Source of the DNA: Pholis gunnellus
Taxonomy: Eukaryota; Chordata; Actinopteri; Perciformes; Pholidae
Assembly: GCA_910591455.2 (NCBI GenBank)
Contig: OU342816.1
Location: forward strand, 19,353,702 to 19,417,701
Reading direction: 5' to 3'
DNA: 64,000 nucleotides
Shown here: positions 48,112-58,899 of the stretch, in pieces
Layout of the letters: each line of letters begins with the position of its first letter
How positions within the stretch are numbered: the first letter of the stretch is position 1
The notes under the pieces: generated by a model
The model's database searches: none
Seen by the model: the letters and a program-made list of their open reading frames with translations, nothing else
Told to the model about the DNA's origin: nothing
Position numbers and translations under genes: made by a program

Positions 48112-49074
48112 TCAAGGGTCCTTCTCGGAGGTGTCGAACAATAACATTTCTGTCTTCTTCACAGGGAGGACCACTTTCCTCAACAGTTGTTGAAAAGACA
48201 TTACGAAGACAACACTTCAATTACATGACTTTAACCAAGCCAAACTGAATTCTTCTCTGCTACTCTATGCATAGTCAGTTTAGATATCCAATTTGAAACC
48301 TGGAGCCTGTTGGTTTAAAATATCAACATGACACACAGCTCCAATTAGTTGCTTTCCAGCTGTGCAGAGGAAAGTCTTCTCTCACACGCCTCCGTCAGTG
48401 CTTTAAGCATGACTACACACGGTCAGTGGAGGGCCGTGCATTTTATACCTGGGTCTTCAGTGCTGTCCTACTACAGTTGAAACCTCCTCATGATGCCACA
48501 GCTACGGTTATTTGTTTCGTCTAAAAGTGAAGCTCAACACCTATAAATACACTAACCGCAGAGAGCAGATACATGAATACGAGCTGCGTAATGAACGGAC
48601 AATGCATTAAAAAACCTGCAGAGCTATCACACGTATTCATCCACACACTGAAGAGCACTGGCCATTCAAATATTATTCACATCAGAGGGAACCATATTAA
48701 ATAGACAAATGAACACAGTAGTAATGCTACGATCACTACCTCCAGGAAATACACGACACCTTAATTCTTGTTAGTGACGGATTTATTACACCGAGAGGGA
48801 AAATGAGTCCACTTGAAAACACATGCACCTTCAAAGATGATCACACTTTAGCTTAAACACTTTGCGCAGAGTATATAGACTTCTGCTGCTTCATGTGTCT
48901 TCTTGTTGCTGTGCACCGACTAAATGTGTCCCCAGCACAACATAAGATTTAATAATGGTTCCTATCACATATTAAACCAAACAAAAATCCATATTCTTAA
49001 AAACAAGTTGTACAAATAATAATATATAAACAAGCATATTAAAGCTACTGCAGATGTAAAAACAAAAGCAGTTC

Positions 49075-49318
49075 ACTTGTTCACTATTTAAAGACAAAGT
49101 CCATCCTTCTTTCTTTGTTAATAAAGAGTTTAATCTCACGGTTGTTCAGTACATCCGTGCGTTTTAGTTCCAGTAAGAAGTCCTTCTCGATTCATGGACA
49201 CCAGTGAAGACAGTCCAGCCTCCCCAGTTGTATTTCTTGAATACGCTTTAATGCGTTTGAGGCTGAAAATGTCCGCTCGACAGAGGCAGCAGATATTGGG
49301 ATTGTCACCGCCCAACAT
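49075..49318 (-). pseudogene. hAT transposase C-terminal dimerisation domain (hATC)
   Basis: Read on the minus strand across two frames it gives ISAASVERTFSA, then LKRIKAYSRNTTGEAGLSSL and VSMNRE, ending near a stop at about 49085. 'S.ASVER.FS.LK.IK...R...G...L..L..' is the canonical hATC dimerisation motif. The 3' end matches the coding scraps kept in copies A and B ('gattaaactcttt'). Frameshifted and lacking the rest of the protein. Confidence 0.8.
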
Positions 49319-49423
49319 GTCACACTAGCCCACTGACCAATCAGGCCAGCTAGAAGGCACTAATGATTTGATTGGTTGAAGACTATGACAATCAACAATA
49401 TCATCTCCATTCACTCTTTCATA

Positions 49424-50684
49424 CCTAGCCCTATTTTTAGGCCTCTGCTCGAAAATTGCATATCCATACCAAAAAGACTAATTCTGTAACTACAAGGTCT
49501 ATTTTAATAAGTTTGATGTTATAATACAAGTAACACTTGTGAGATTTGTTCAGATAGGTAAATATTGTGTATATGATACTGGTTAACAGTAAATGAGGAT
49601 GGAAAACAGCTCAAATTGAAAAGTTTCAGGTTTGCCTGAAAAAAAAAGCACTTTTATTGTTATCTTTTTCTTGAAATGAGGCCCTGGCTAGCCTAAAAAC
49701 TCTGTCAGCAGTCTCTAAAAAAATGTGGCTTTGATAAAGTGAAGCAGAACAAAGTTAGAGAGGTTTGAGTACAGAGAGGTCAGGCGGGGTCAAGCTAAAT
49801 TGTCACATGTTCCAGCTGTTCCATTGTACTTTTATATACTATATAACTATATATTTCACTTGTTTTATCACTAACAGTGTTCAATCTAATACAGCAGTTT
49901 AGCATCATTTTGAGAGCCAGAATCCTCTCTAAACCTGTAAACGATGGATGATTCTCGTCTGAGCTCCAGTCTTCATGTGTGTATGTGAGGCTTTCTCAGC
50001 CTATGATTGGTCAATTTTAGAAAATGACACCTCTTTCGACGCGTCAAAGTCTCAGGAATGCAGTAGCAGTAGCCTGGTGTTGATTGACAGAATCGTTAGC
50101 CAGCGCATCCCCGAGTGTAAAATTCCATTCGCCAAAAATCTAACCCCTTCCCCCAGGGTCCCACAAGGTTGACCCCCCCCTTCTTCAGGAAACAGATGAG
50201 AAACACACAGGACATACGTAGCAACAATGTTTAGCCGGCAAAACGGGGAATTATGGCGGTCTTTTCATGATTCAGCGTAAAGGTGAGGTGCTGCTAAGAT
50301 TTTTTCCGGTGAAGTGGTTTGTTGTTCTGGCGTTTGTTTGCTCACAGCTTTGTACTGTTTTCACGGAGAGAAATTCTGAAGATATCTCTGGATTCTGTGT
50401 TGAATTCTCATGCTTTCTGCTGTATTGGTCGGCTGTGTTAGCCGTTAGCTTTTTGTTTGTAGCTTTCTCAGGAGTGGTAGTTTGCCGAGTCATGGCGACA
50501 AATATGTGATATTGTGGTACATCTTCTCGTTGATTATATTAGTTTGTGTATAATTGTGTTTGCAGTGTGTAAAATGGCTTCGAAATTAATGTTACCCAGA
50601 ATTTCTTCGTTAAGTGGGTCTATATATTCGTTTCTGAAAAGTGCATTCTACAACACTCTCTTCGCCAAACTCGGTATCCAAGAG
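49424..50684 (+). mobile_element. TTAA-type element family, copy 4, nested in hAT copy C
   Basis: The left end is CCTAGCCCTATTTTTAGGCC. The right end lies just before TTTTAA (50685-50690). Internal blocks match copy 1 throughout. The flanks 'ccattcact' and 'aaactgcaaagggattcac' are contiguous in hAT copy B at 32215-32245 around TTAATTAA, and in copy A around TTAA (12743-12746), which defines the insertion as secondary and TTAA-targeted. Confidence 0.8.
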
Positions 50685-50994
50685 TTTTAAACTGCAAAGG
50701 GATTCACTTGTAATTCTGAAGGCCTACGGGCAGATTTTTTTAACCTAGAGACAACATAGAGGCGAAATCTGATTGGATAAAAGCTCTCCTTAAAACAAGC
50801 TGTGCTGGAAGCAGAGCTACTGAGGAAGACAGGAGCTGTGCAATGAGAAAATAAGCTAATGGGAAAAATAATTAGAATACATGTCGTGTATTTGTGAAAA
50901 ATTATAAAATTATAAAATATCTATAACTTTGTGATTCTGTCTAGGCCAGCAGAGAAGGCCTTGCTGGCCCTGACGGCCCACCACTGCACACGGT

Positions 50995-52619
50995 ACATGT
51001 ACTATATGTACACACTCGCATATCCCACAGCTCCATCACCTTATGCCACAAGAGTTCAACCAGCAGGTCATTTACTGTAGACTGTCATGCAGACAGATAA
51101 TAGGGCTATAGGTTCTGCACTTATTTCCACGAGTACACAAAACATTTTTCACACCTCCAACATTCTCAAATGAAAATAAACTTAAACAGCACAGAATATT
51201 ACTGTATTGATACATCATACTGTGAAAAGTAAAAATGGAAAAAAGGCAGCTCTTGATAGAAGGACTTAAATACAATTCTTATTATCCCTCTAATGCATTT
51301 ATCAGCATCGACACCATTAGATGGAGTAGCGCTATACACTGCTGTACATGTAATTCTGATAATCATCTGTTGTTTGGAAATGTGGGTAACACTTCCTATT
51401 ATGCCCACGGATATAATGCATCGTTTCATAACACGTCATAAGTGCTGACCACTCACTGACATTTGTTTTTTGTTGCAAGCATCATAGCGTAGTTTTTCCC
51501 TTAGTTTTTATACATTATATTTTTTATAATGCATTATAATGTCATTATAAGTTACTCTAAGTGGTTTATTTAAGTGAAGTGAAATATATATAATCAAATA
51601 TATGCAAGAACAACAGACAAAACACAAAGAAACAATGACCACTGATTATTGTTATAAATAATTATGCTAATAATACTTATGAGTTCTTATAACTCTAATT
51701 ATTCACTGCTATAAGCTAATTCTAAATATGTTTATAATGCATTACATGTGCGTCATAGAAAGTGTTCACGAAATGTGCAAATGCATCATCTCCATGCATG
51801 GTGTCCATTACTGGCCCCCTCCACCCCTTACAGGGCAATTAGGTAAAACACAAGCACTCTACTTCAGCACTCTGTCACACACACAAACACAAACATTCGT
51901 TGCTAAGCAGCATGCTGCTTTTTGTTCACGTGAATGTGGCCTTGGCACACACACACTGCGGGGTTCACAGATTATGTATGTAGCTAGACTATAATCAGTA
52001 GGATTTAGGCTGCAATTAATGGAGAGCAGTGGAAGTCCACAGTGGAAGTTGTAAGATCACACTTGATGGCTAAAGCGGAGTGGGTGCGTCAAGCTATGAC
52101 AACAGACAGGAGACACCTGAATGGTGAAAAGGTAAAATAAATGGGCTTGTTGCAAGAAGTATTTCTCATCAAGATGAGAAACAACAGCTGAGAAAACTGG
52201 TTTTGGTTGGTGAATGAGAAACATTCTCCCCTGAACACTGCTACTGTCGAGGTGCACTTGAGCAAAAATGGTTACTCAGTGATAGTTTGAGACTGTAGTT
52301 GTAGCCAAACCAGGCAACCTCCATGATCCGCAGTAGATGACTCGAATATGTAAATAAATATATAGGACATAGTAGTACATGTAGTTTACATTTTACTACA
52401 GTGAAATGTAAAAAAATCACCATATTTGTTTTTAATGGTGTCCCCATCCTTTTTGACATCTTCTCCCATGCTGGAGATTTTCTTAAAAATGTGCTTCTCC
52501 CCACTTCACTGTATAAAAAAGTGCAGCCTGACCAAGCCCCCAGGAAGAGTGCCAGGCTTTGAATCCAATTTTACATAAAGGCCAAACGGTGGAATTATAA
52601 CTTCTGGGTCAGACAAATA
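50995..52619. other. Intronic sequence with a possible MITE
   Basis: About 51385-51745 contains repeated 'tataatgcattata' motifs on both strands ('ggataatgcatcg', 'ataatgcattataatg', 'tttataatgcattacat'), the style of a fish MITE. Otherwise nothing is recognised. Confidence 0.4.
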
Positions 52620-53409
52620 CTTTTTAATATTAGAGAATTTCCTCATGCAAAGGTACGGAACATCACAATAAAGTCTAACGTGCGCTATGATTTAGTGTCA
52701 TATGTATTGAAGTAGCCAACAGCTGTATTAACATCAACAACTGACTGTCAAATCAAATAAAGAAAGTTCAATTGAATAATATCCTAACAATATTTATTAT
52801 CAAATTGAACTGGATGAATTATAAATAATACATAATCTAATAATAAATCGATGTTCTTCTCTCATTTCCAGTAAAATAAGGGATGCATTTAAGAATAAAT
52901 TACATAACCGAAAGCTTTTGAAAAATGTGACTCTTAAAATAAAGTACTTGATTTTAGAAAAATGAATTGACCTGAATTGCCCTGCAGCTTTAAATTCAGT
53001 TCATTCAGGGTGAAGTGATGTCAACCAAGAAAGGCAACGATATTATTTTTCTCATCTCCTAATAAGAGAAATTTGTGTGCAGGGTCTAATAATATATCTG
53101 TGGTTGTTTAAACCACTTGTTTCAGCTCTATTCCATCTCTCTGTTAACATCATTTTTGGGCAGAGAATTACTGTGTTAGAATTCTGATCATACACATATT
53201 TGATTGGCTGATTAGCTTCACGTGATGTGATTGACAACGCATGTAATTGGTCGGTGTGTTTCCTGGACTGCTGAACGAGTGCCATAAAGGCTAGAAAGCT
53301 GCGCTGGTTAAAATAGATCGACAATTCTCTGTCGGTTTTAAGTCCAGGTCCGGATACAACGGTGTCCGGGTTCGGGCTGGGACCGCTGTCCACCTATTAG
53401 TGACCCCTG
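52620..53409 (-). mobile_element. hAT deletion derivative (CAGGGGTCAC family), copy 1
   Basis: The right end, reverse-complemented, is CAGGGGTCACTAATAGGTGG, ending at 53409. The body matches the element at 57826-58870 in inverted orientation, for example 'gtcaaatcaaataaagaaag' and 'gcaaaggtacggaacatcac' here versus their near-complements there. The left end is diverged and its limit approximate; no target duplication can be shown. Confidence 0.7.
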
Positions 53410-53417
53410 CCATAGAC

Positions 53418-54494
53418 TTACATTGGGAAAGAGACGTCTGTAAATCAGTGGATCTTTTTTTGCGGTGAATCAACTTCCCAGTAAGACTTGAATAGCCTTT
53501 ATTTAAATGATTAGGTCCTAAAAGTTATAAAATGCATTAGTAGGCAGTTATTTCCCTGAAAAAAATTGCTCTATGGTACTATGGATGTGGAAGATTGCCA
53601 GAAGATCTGGGTAATTTTATACTCAACAGTTGAATCATTTTGGCTTCATTTGCCGCTGAGCAGCTTTCATAGGAATGAACGGGGCCCCGCCTCCAACTCT
53701 GTATCCAGTCTCCTTTACATCCATGATGGCAAGGCAGTTAAAGTTTGTGCAGAACCGTTATGTTACAGGGTACACGGTACAGTGCACGCAGCTGCATGCA
53801 GTACACAGTGTAGATTGATGCACGTAATGCAAAACCAAAGTGCCCAACCAAAGAAAGCTGTACACCATTAGCAATATGCGCTGAAGATAGCACAATAAGC
53901 TGATTGACCAGTCAGTCACACTCCGACACGAATGAAACAGTGGAGCTGGAAGACTCTCCTGCTTGTTTCTGGTGAGCTGCAACAGCAACAGAGAGAGAAA
54001 GCTGAGTATAAGACGAGCATGGTGTGCTGGGGCACGATGTCGGGGATGTGAATGGTATCCCATCCAACATGCTAACACATATTCAACGGCATCATCCAGA
54101 TGTGCCAATCATTCGGATGGTAAATGTTTCGGAGCTTTGAATATTTAAATATTGCCAAGGGAGCACGAATTGTAACACTCCTCCTTATGCACAAGTTTTA
54201 TTTTTTATTATTCTACATTTATGTTGTTTCAAATGTAATAGCATAATACATGCTTTTCAGTTTTATAGCCTGTTGTGAGCTGCTGCCTTTTGGGAAAGTG
54301 TTTGTCGAATGTTCGTACATTATGATACTCAAGTGTTTGGTTCCTTATTTTTATCATGAAAATAGTTCACCAAAGTTGCCAGTGGGCAAAATGTTACCTC
54401 AGTGCCTAGCTGGAATGACAGGAAACAGATCCTCATTTACAGTATTTCCTGTTTTTAAACCGGGGAATGAACCAAACCGTGATGTTTGTGTACA
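53418..54494. other. Intronic sequence, nothing recognised
   Basis: No exon, repeat family or RNA gene is seen between the two hAT elements. The overlapping open frames near 53.6-54.1 kb on both strands are unlike known proteins. Confidence 0.45.
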
Positions 54495-54502
54495 CCATAC
54501 CT

Positions 54503-56264
54503 CAGTGGTTCTCAACCTTTTTTTAGTGATGTACCCCCTGTGAAATATTTTTTCAGCCAAGTACAAAACAGCGCAAAGCATTTTTGGTTGTAAAAAGATG
54601 TAATACACAGCGCTGTGCCATTAGTGTCTGATTTATTAAACTGTCAACACTGAAGATTGCATTGTTGCATTGAAGTGAATGCTTTTGTATTTACATTTTA
54701 GTGAGATGCACACACAACTGTGTGAGTGTGGATGTGGCAACTTCATCTTGGGAGAGAAATGGGTTTCTCACCCAATCCAGCTGTGCAGATTTCTCCTCCA
54801 TGTCAGGAAAGTAGGAGTGAAAATCTTGAATCAAGTTCTGCAGAGACATATTCAGTTTGTTCAGTTTGCTGAATATATCTGCCAGATAGCACAGCTTTGC
54901 AAGCCAGTCTGTGCTCAATCAGAAAGGTGTGTACTTCAGATCGTAATTCCATCAGCCGGTTGAATATTCTCCTTATGTGTGCAACAGCAGCTGTCTGTGT
55001 TCAGCTCCCATGTTTTCACAGAGGTGGCAAAACAGGCGTGCATTACGTGGCCATGACTTTATGAAGTTGATCACTTTGATGCTGTCGTTCAACACGTCAT
55101 GTAACAGGATTTATTTTCTTAGACGCCAATGCTTCCACTTCACGTTGGGTTTTTCTTTGTTAATGCGCGCTATACGTCCTCTCGCGCTGCCCGTCATTGA
55201 TGCTGCTGCATCCGTGCAGATGCTGCTGCAGGATTTCCAGCTCATGCCATTTTCACAGAGGGTGTTGACAACATAAAAAATGTCCTCTCCTGTTGTTTTC
55301 CCCTCAAGTTTTGCAGAATAGTATGTGCTCATAAATGTCGTCAGTATCGATGTATCTCACAAAAGCAACAAGTTGTGTATTTCCACTGACATCTGTGGAT
55401 TCATCCAGCCGGAGTGAAAAAGAGTCGCTAAGTTTTCCCACAACTTGCTCGACACTGTCTGTTCCCATTTTTATCTTATGTTTATCTTATTTGTACTATT
55501 GTTATAAAGGTACACAGAGTCATTTGACAAAGGCACAGTCTTTAACTTCTCCGCTGCGTTTGTGTCCAGCATGGTCTCAGCCAGCACAACAGCGGCTGGA
55601 AGGAGCAGGTCTTCGGCTATAGTGGGTGGTTTCTTGGCTTTAGTTATGAGCAAAGACACCGCATAAGAGGCCTCCAGGGCTTTGGCTGATGTCGTGGAGG
55701 CTTTCCGCATCATGTCTTGAGATGACCTGAATTCAGAAAGTTTCCTCTTAAAAAACTCAGGTGGCTTACCAACATGACTTGCATATTTTGTCTTGAGATG
55801 CCGCTGAAGATGTGCTGGCTTCATTCTACTGTTGGCTAATCTCTCCCCACAGAAAAAACACAAAGCCTTGGGTGGGTTGCAACTCGTGGATCCCATTAAA
55901 ACATATTCTTCTGAATACTGACGGAATACTGACGGCTCTGGTTTCACCTTCTTTGTCACTTGTCTCTCCGTGTTTTCAGCAGCATTGCTGCTACGCTTCA
56001 ACCACGACTCCATTGTTTGAGTTTTCGAGGCAGCAGTGATTGACAGGTGATGACAGGTGGCGTGTGCCAGGTGGGGTCAAACTATCCTGGTATGGGGGAG
56101 ACTCTGGGTTTTTAGGATAATGAAATTGAATAGCCTACTGAATATAAAATTCAGTTTATGAACTTACACTTATATTTTATTGAAGATTTATTAAATAACT
56201 ATTTTTAAAGGATTTCACATACCCCCTGGAGTGCCTTCATGTACCTTTCATGTACGCACCACTG
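54503..56264 (-). mobile_element. ZBED-type hAT transposon, decayed (1.76 kb)
   Basis: The left end is CAGTGGTTCTCAACC. The right end, reverse-complemented, is CAGTGGTGCGTACATG, so only the first 7 bases agree. The 8-bp target duplication ccatacct is exact at 54495-54502 and 56265-56272. Just inside each end are the blocks 'gtaccccctgtgaaatattt' and 'taccccctggagtgccttca', usual for this hAT group. The transposase on the minus strand is broken by frameshifts and a large internal deletion. Confidence 0.93.
54691..56013 (-). pseudogene. BED-finger hAT transposase (ZBED5/SCAND3-like) pseudogene
   Basis: The N-terminal 180-codon frame (56013 to 55471) starts MESWLKRSSNAAENTER and has a BED-type finger: ALCFFCGERLANSRMKPAHL then QRHLKTKYASH, giving C-X2-C and paired His. 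After a frameshift, other frames give LRLDESTDVSGNTQLVAF with the first catalytic-type Asp region, TDAAASMTGSARG, and, after a deletion, LQNLIQDFHSYFPDMEEKSA and LDWVRNPF (54700-54900). These are in transposase order. Stops, shifts and the missing RNase H core and hATC show it is dead. Confidence 0.82.
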
Positions 56265-57082
56265 CCATACCTGATGCTGTTGCCCATTGGGAGTTTGGGA
56301 GTCAGATAAATATTTAAAGTTGATTTCAAGAAAACTTGTCTAGTAGTACTCTGGACTGACCATTAATACTAAAAATAATTTTACATAATTTTATGTTGCA
56401 TTTATTTCCACATCATACTCTTTGGAAGATGAGCGTAAACAGCATCATTGTAAAAAAAAAATCCACAGGGAATCCACAGGGAATCAAGAATGCCATAATG
56501 TTCTGCAGGTATTGTCATTTTGCAATCAGGCTCATCTAGCAGAGTCCCGCAGGAGAATTTGACAGTGAGATCAACGTCCGCAGTGACAAAACTTTGCTGT
56601 GAAGGCAGATGACTTAAAAGATGTTGATGAAGAAAACCGATGCTTAGGGACAGAATGACAGGTGAATCTGCTGTGTCTGAATGAGTTGAGGAAGAGCGAG
56701 CGTCTGAGTTGCTTTGTGCTTATGGGCAGGGTCAAAATACAAGATTTGGCTTTCCAGGCAGCAGGGTCCGAGTCCCTCATTGCTCATTCTCCCCTCAAAT
56801 GAAGCAGGAAGGACGCAATTGAGCAAAGTCAACTAATTTACCTCCAAAGTCAAACCGCTTACACAGACGTCAACAACAATATTAATCAACAGGTGAATTG
56901 AAGTAGCACCTGCTGCTCCAGTACCTCAATCATACCTTGACTAAAATTAAAAACCATGACATTATATTGACTATAGCAAAAGTTGTGTTTGTTTCTGTCA
57001 CACATCTGCCATGAAATTGTATTCTGTATCTGTTTTGTCAACCCACAGTAAATAAGTAAAGCAAGCACAGCGGTGAACCTAC

Positions 57083-57166
57083 CTTGACTTTCAGCATTTT
57101 AGCTTTCCGGCTGTTCTGCACAAGTCGTCTTCCTAGCTTCTTGGCATACCAAATAGAGGCAAACAT
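57083..57166 (-). CDS. dlg2: dlg2 alternative first coding exon E1a (putative)
   Basis: From the ATG at 57166-57164 (flank tagcagcagctATG-like context), 28 codons read MFASIWYAKKLGRRLVQNSR and KAKMLKVK, ending in phase 0 at donor aag|gtaggt. Phase and strand fit splicing to E2, 37 kb away. The reading frame is open further upstream, so the start is the first good ATG rather than a proven one. I believe dlg2 has a similar basic N-terminal variant, but that is memory, not a search. It contains no Cys, unlike the palmitoylated PSD-93 N-termini. The 57250-57480 region just upstream is purine-rich on the plus strand (CT-rich on the coding strand). Confidence 0.6.
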
Positions 57167-57817
57167 AGCAGCAGGTGAAATAATGATGAATTCTTTGGTC
57201 TGCGATGACAGCCCAAACGGCTCTAGCTCCTGCCCATCTGGACTGAATGCTTCTTATCAGCGGACTGTAACGCACAGGCAAGAGCAAAAAAGAGAGGGAG
57301 GGAGAAAAGACGGGATGATGCTGTGGGAGGGGGAGCGTCTACATAGCAAAGTCAGGTCTCCGTCAGCCACAAGAGCAAGGGGAGGGAGGGAGAAAGAGAG
57401 AGACGAAGGGAGAGAGGGCTTAAGAGACAAAAAGGGAGGAGGGGCCACCTCTTTCCACGTGGAAACTACATCTTCAGGACCAATCGAAACCTGTTAAGAG
57501 GCTGTCGGTAGCTCCCAGTGTCCAGAAGTGGGCGTGGAAGGGAGTAGGTAATGTTCTGCTCTCACTACACCTACGCCTGCAGCCACTTATCATAAAGTCA
57601 GCAATCAACAGCATTGCTAAACCTACTGAAATATCAAATGTTTACCAAAACTAATGTTTTTCACTGATTCAAAGTCAATCTATAACATTTCCCTTATACC
57701 TTGCTATATATGTTGGTGTATCCTGATGCATTACATTAGATTTGATTTAACTATGTTGTCATTGCACATTTTAGCATCTGAACCAGAAGTGCAAAACGCA
57801 ATAAAGGTCAGAGTAAT
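57167..57817. other. Presumed 5' UTR and promoter side of E1a
   Basis: Polypurine runs (plus strand) occupy 57285-57440, that is CT-rich on the dlg2 strand. No TATA box or clear CpG island is seen. The open frame of 137 codons on the plus strand overlaps E1a antisense and is Arg/Glu/Gly-rich from the polypurine run; I do not call it. Confidence 0.4.
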
Positions 57818-57825
57818 GTATAGGG

Positions 57826-58870
57826 CAGGGGTCACCAATTGGCGGACCGCGGTCCGGACCCAGACGCCGTTGTATCCGGACCCAGGACCTAAAACCGATA
57901 GATAATTGAGAATTATACAATTTTGAGGAAGCGCTTCTATTTTAACCGGCGGATCTATTCCAGCATTTACGGCTTCAGCGGTGCAGGAAACACACCAACC
58001 AATGCGTTGTAATTAACACATCACGTGATGCAGCTCAGCCAATCAAATATGAGTATTCTGACAAGTTTCCTGACTCGAGTGAGATGTTCACACACCGTGA
58101 CACACAGGGCTGAGACGAGGAAATATACTGCAGAGCAGGGACTCAGATATCACAAGACGATCCCCAAAAAGAGAGAAGTGTTCTGAGAGACCAGTCGTTA
58201 ATCAAGAATGGACAGACTGAAATCTTCCCACAACGTACCCACTCACATCTGAAATGAATTCACAGAAAATAAACCTAAGAGCCCAATATGATCAGAATCC
58301 TAACACATGAATTCACTGTCCAATGATGTTAACAGAGAGAATAGAGCGGAAACAAGTGGTTCAATAACCACAGAGAAAGTCCATGCACACTTGTTTATCT
58401 TATTACAAGATGAGACAAATATAATATTGTGGCTTTTGGTTGACATCACTTCACCTGAATGAACTGAATTTAAAGCTGCAGGACAATTCAGTGGAATTAT
58501 TTTTTTCTAAAATGAATTACTTTATTTTAAGATGCACATTTTTCAAAAGCTGTTATGTCAGTTATTCTTTAATCCAGCCATTATTTGACTTGAAATGAGA
58601 AGAACATTTATTTATGTATTTCTATGTATTATTTATAATCATCCAGTTAAATTTGAAAACTGAGAATAATAATTGTTAAAATATAATTGATGTGTACTTT
58701 CTTTATTTGATTTGACAGTTGTTGACTACACAGACGTTACTACTACTAGGCTTTATATATATATATATATACTACATAGTGCAAGTTAGATATTATTGTA
58801 ATGTTCCGGACCTTTGCGCGAGGAGATATTCTCAATCTGGACCTTTTGGAATTTTAATTGAATACCCCTG
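57826..58870 (+). mobile_element. hAT deletion derivative (CAGGGGTCAC family), copy 2 (1.05 kb)
   Basis: The left end is CAGGGGTCACCAATTGGCGG. The right end, reverse-complemented, is CAGGGGTATTCAATTAAAAT. The 8-bp target duplication gtataggg is exact at 57818-57825 and 58871-58878. There is no transposase. The body is related in inverted orientation to 52620-53409, and the first 70 bases (with 'gcggtccggacccag') are typical of this fish hAT group. Confidence 0.93.
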
Positions 58871-58899
58871 GTATAGGGTATAAACAGAATGAATATTAA

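Larger units (their letters stand above)
48424..50986 (-). mobile_element. hAT element copy C with nested insertion (2.6 kb)
   Basis: Ends are CAGTGGAGGGCCGTGC (left) and ...GACGGCCCACCACTG (right). The 8-bp target duplication cacacggt is exact at 48416-48423 and 50987-50994. Same orientation as copy B. On the minus strand the 5' UTR is interrupted by a 1.26-kb TTAA-type element (49424-50684), then runs to about 49320, where it joins the transposase C-terminus directly; all the N-terminal and catalytic coding is deleted. A third distinct breakpoint for this family. Confidence 0.93.

Noticed and set aside
57084..57497. 137-codon plus-strand open frame over E1a
   Set aside because: Antisense to E1a and made mostly of the polypurine run at 57285-57440.
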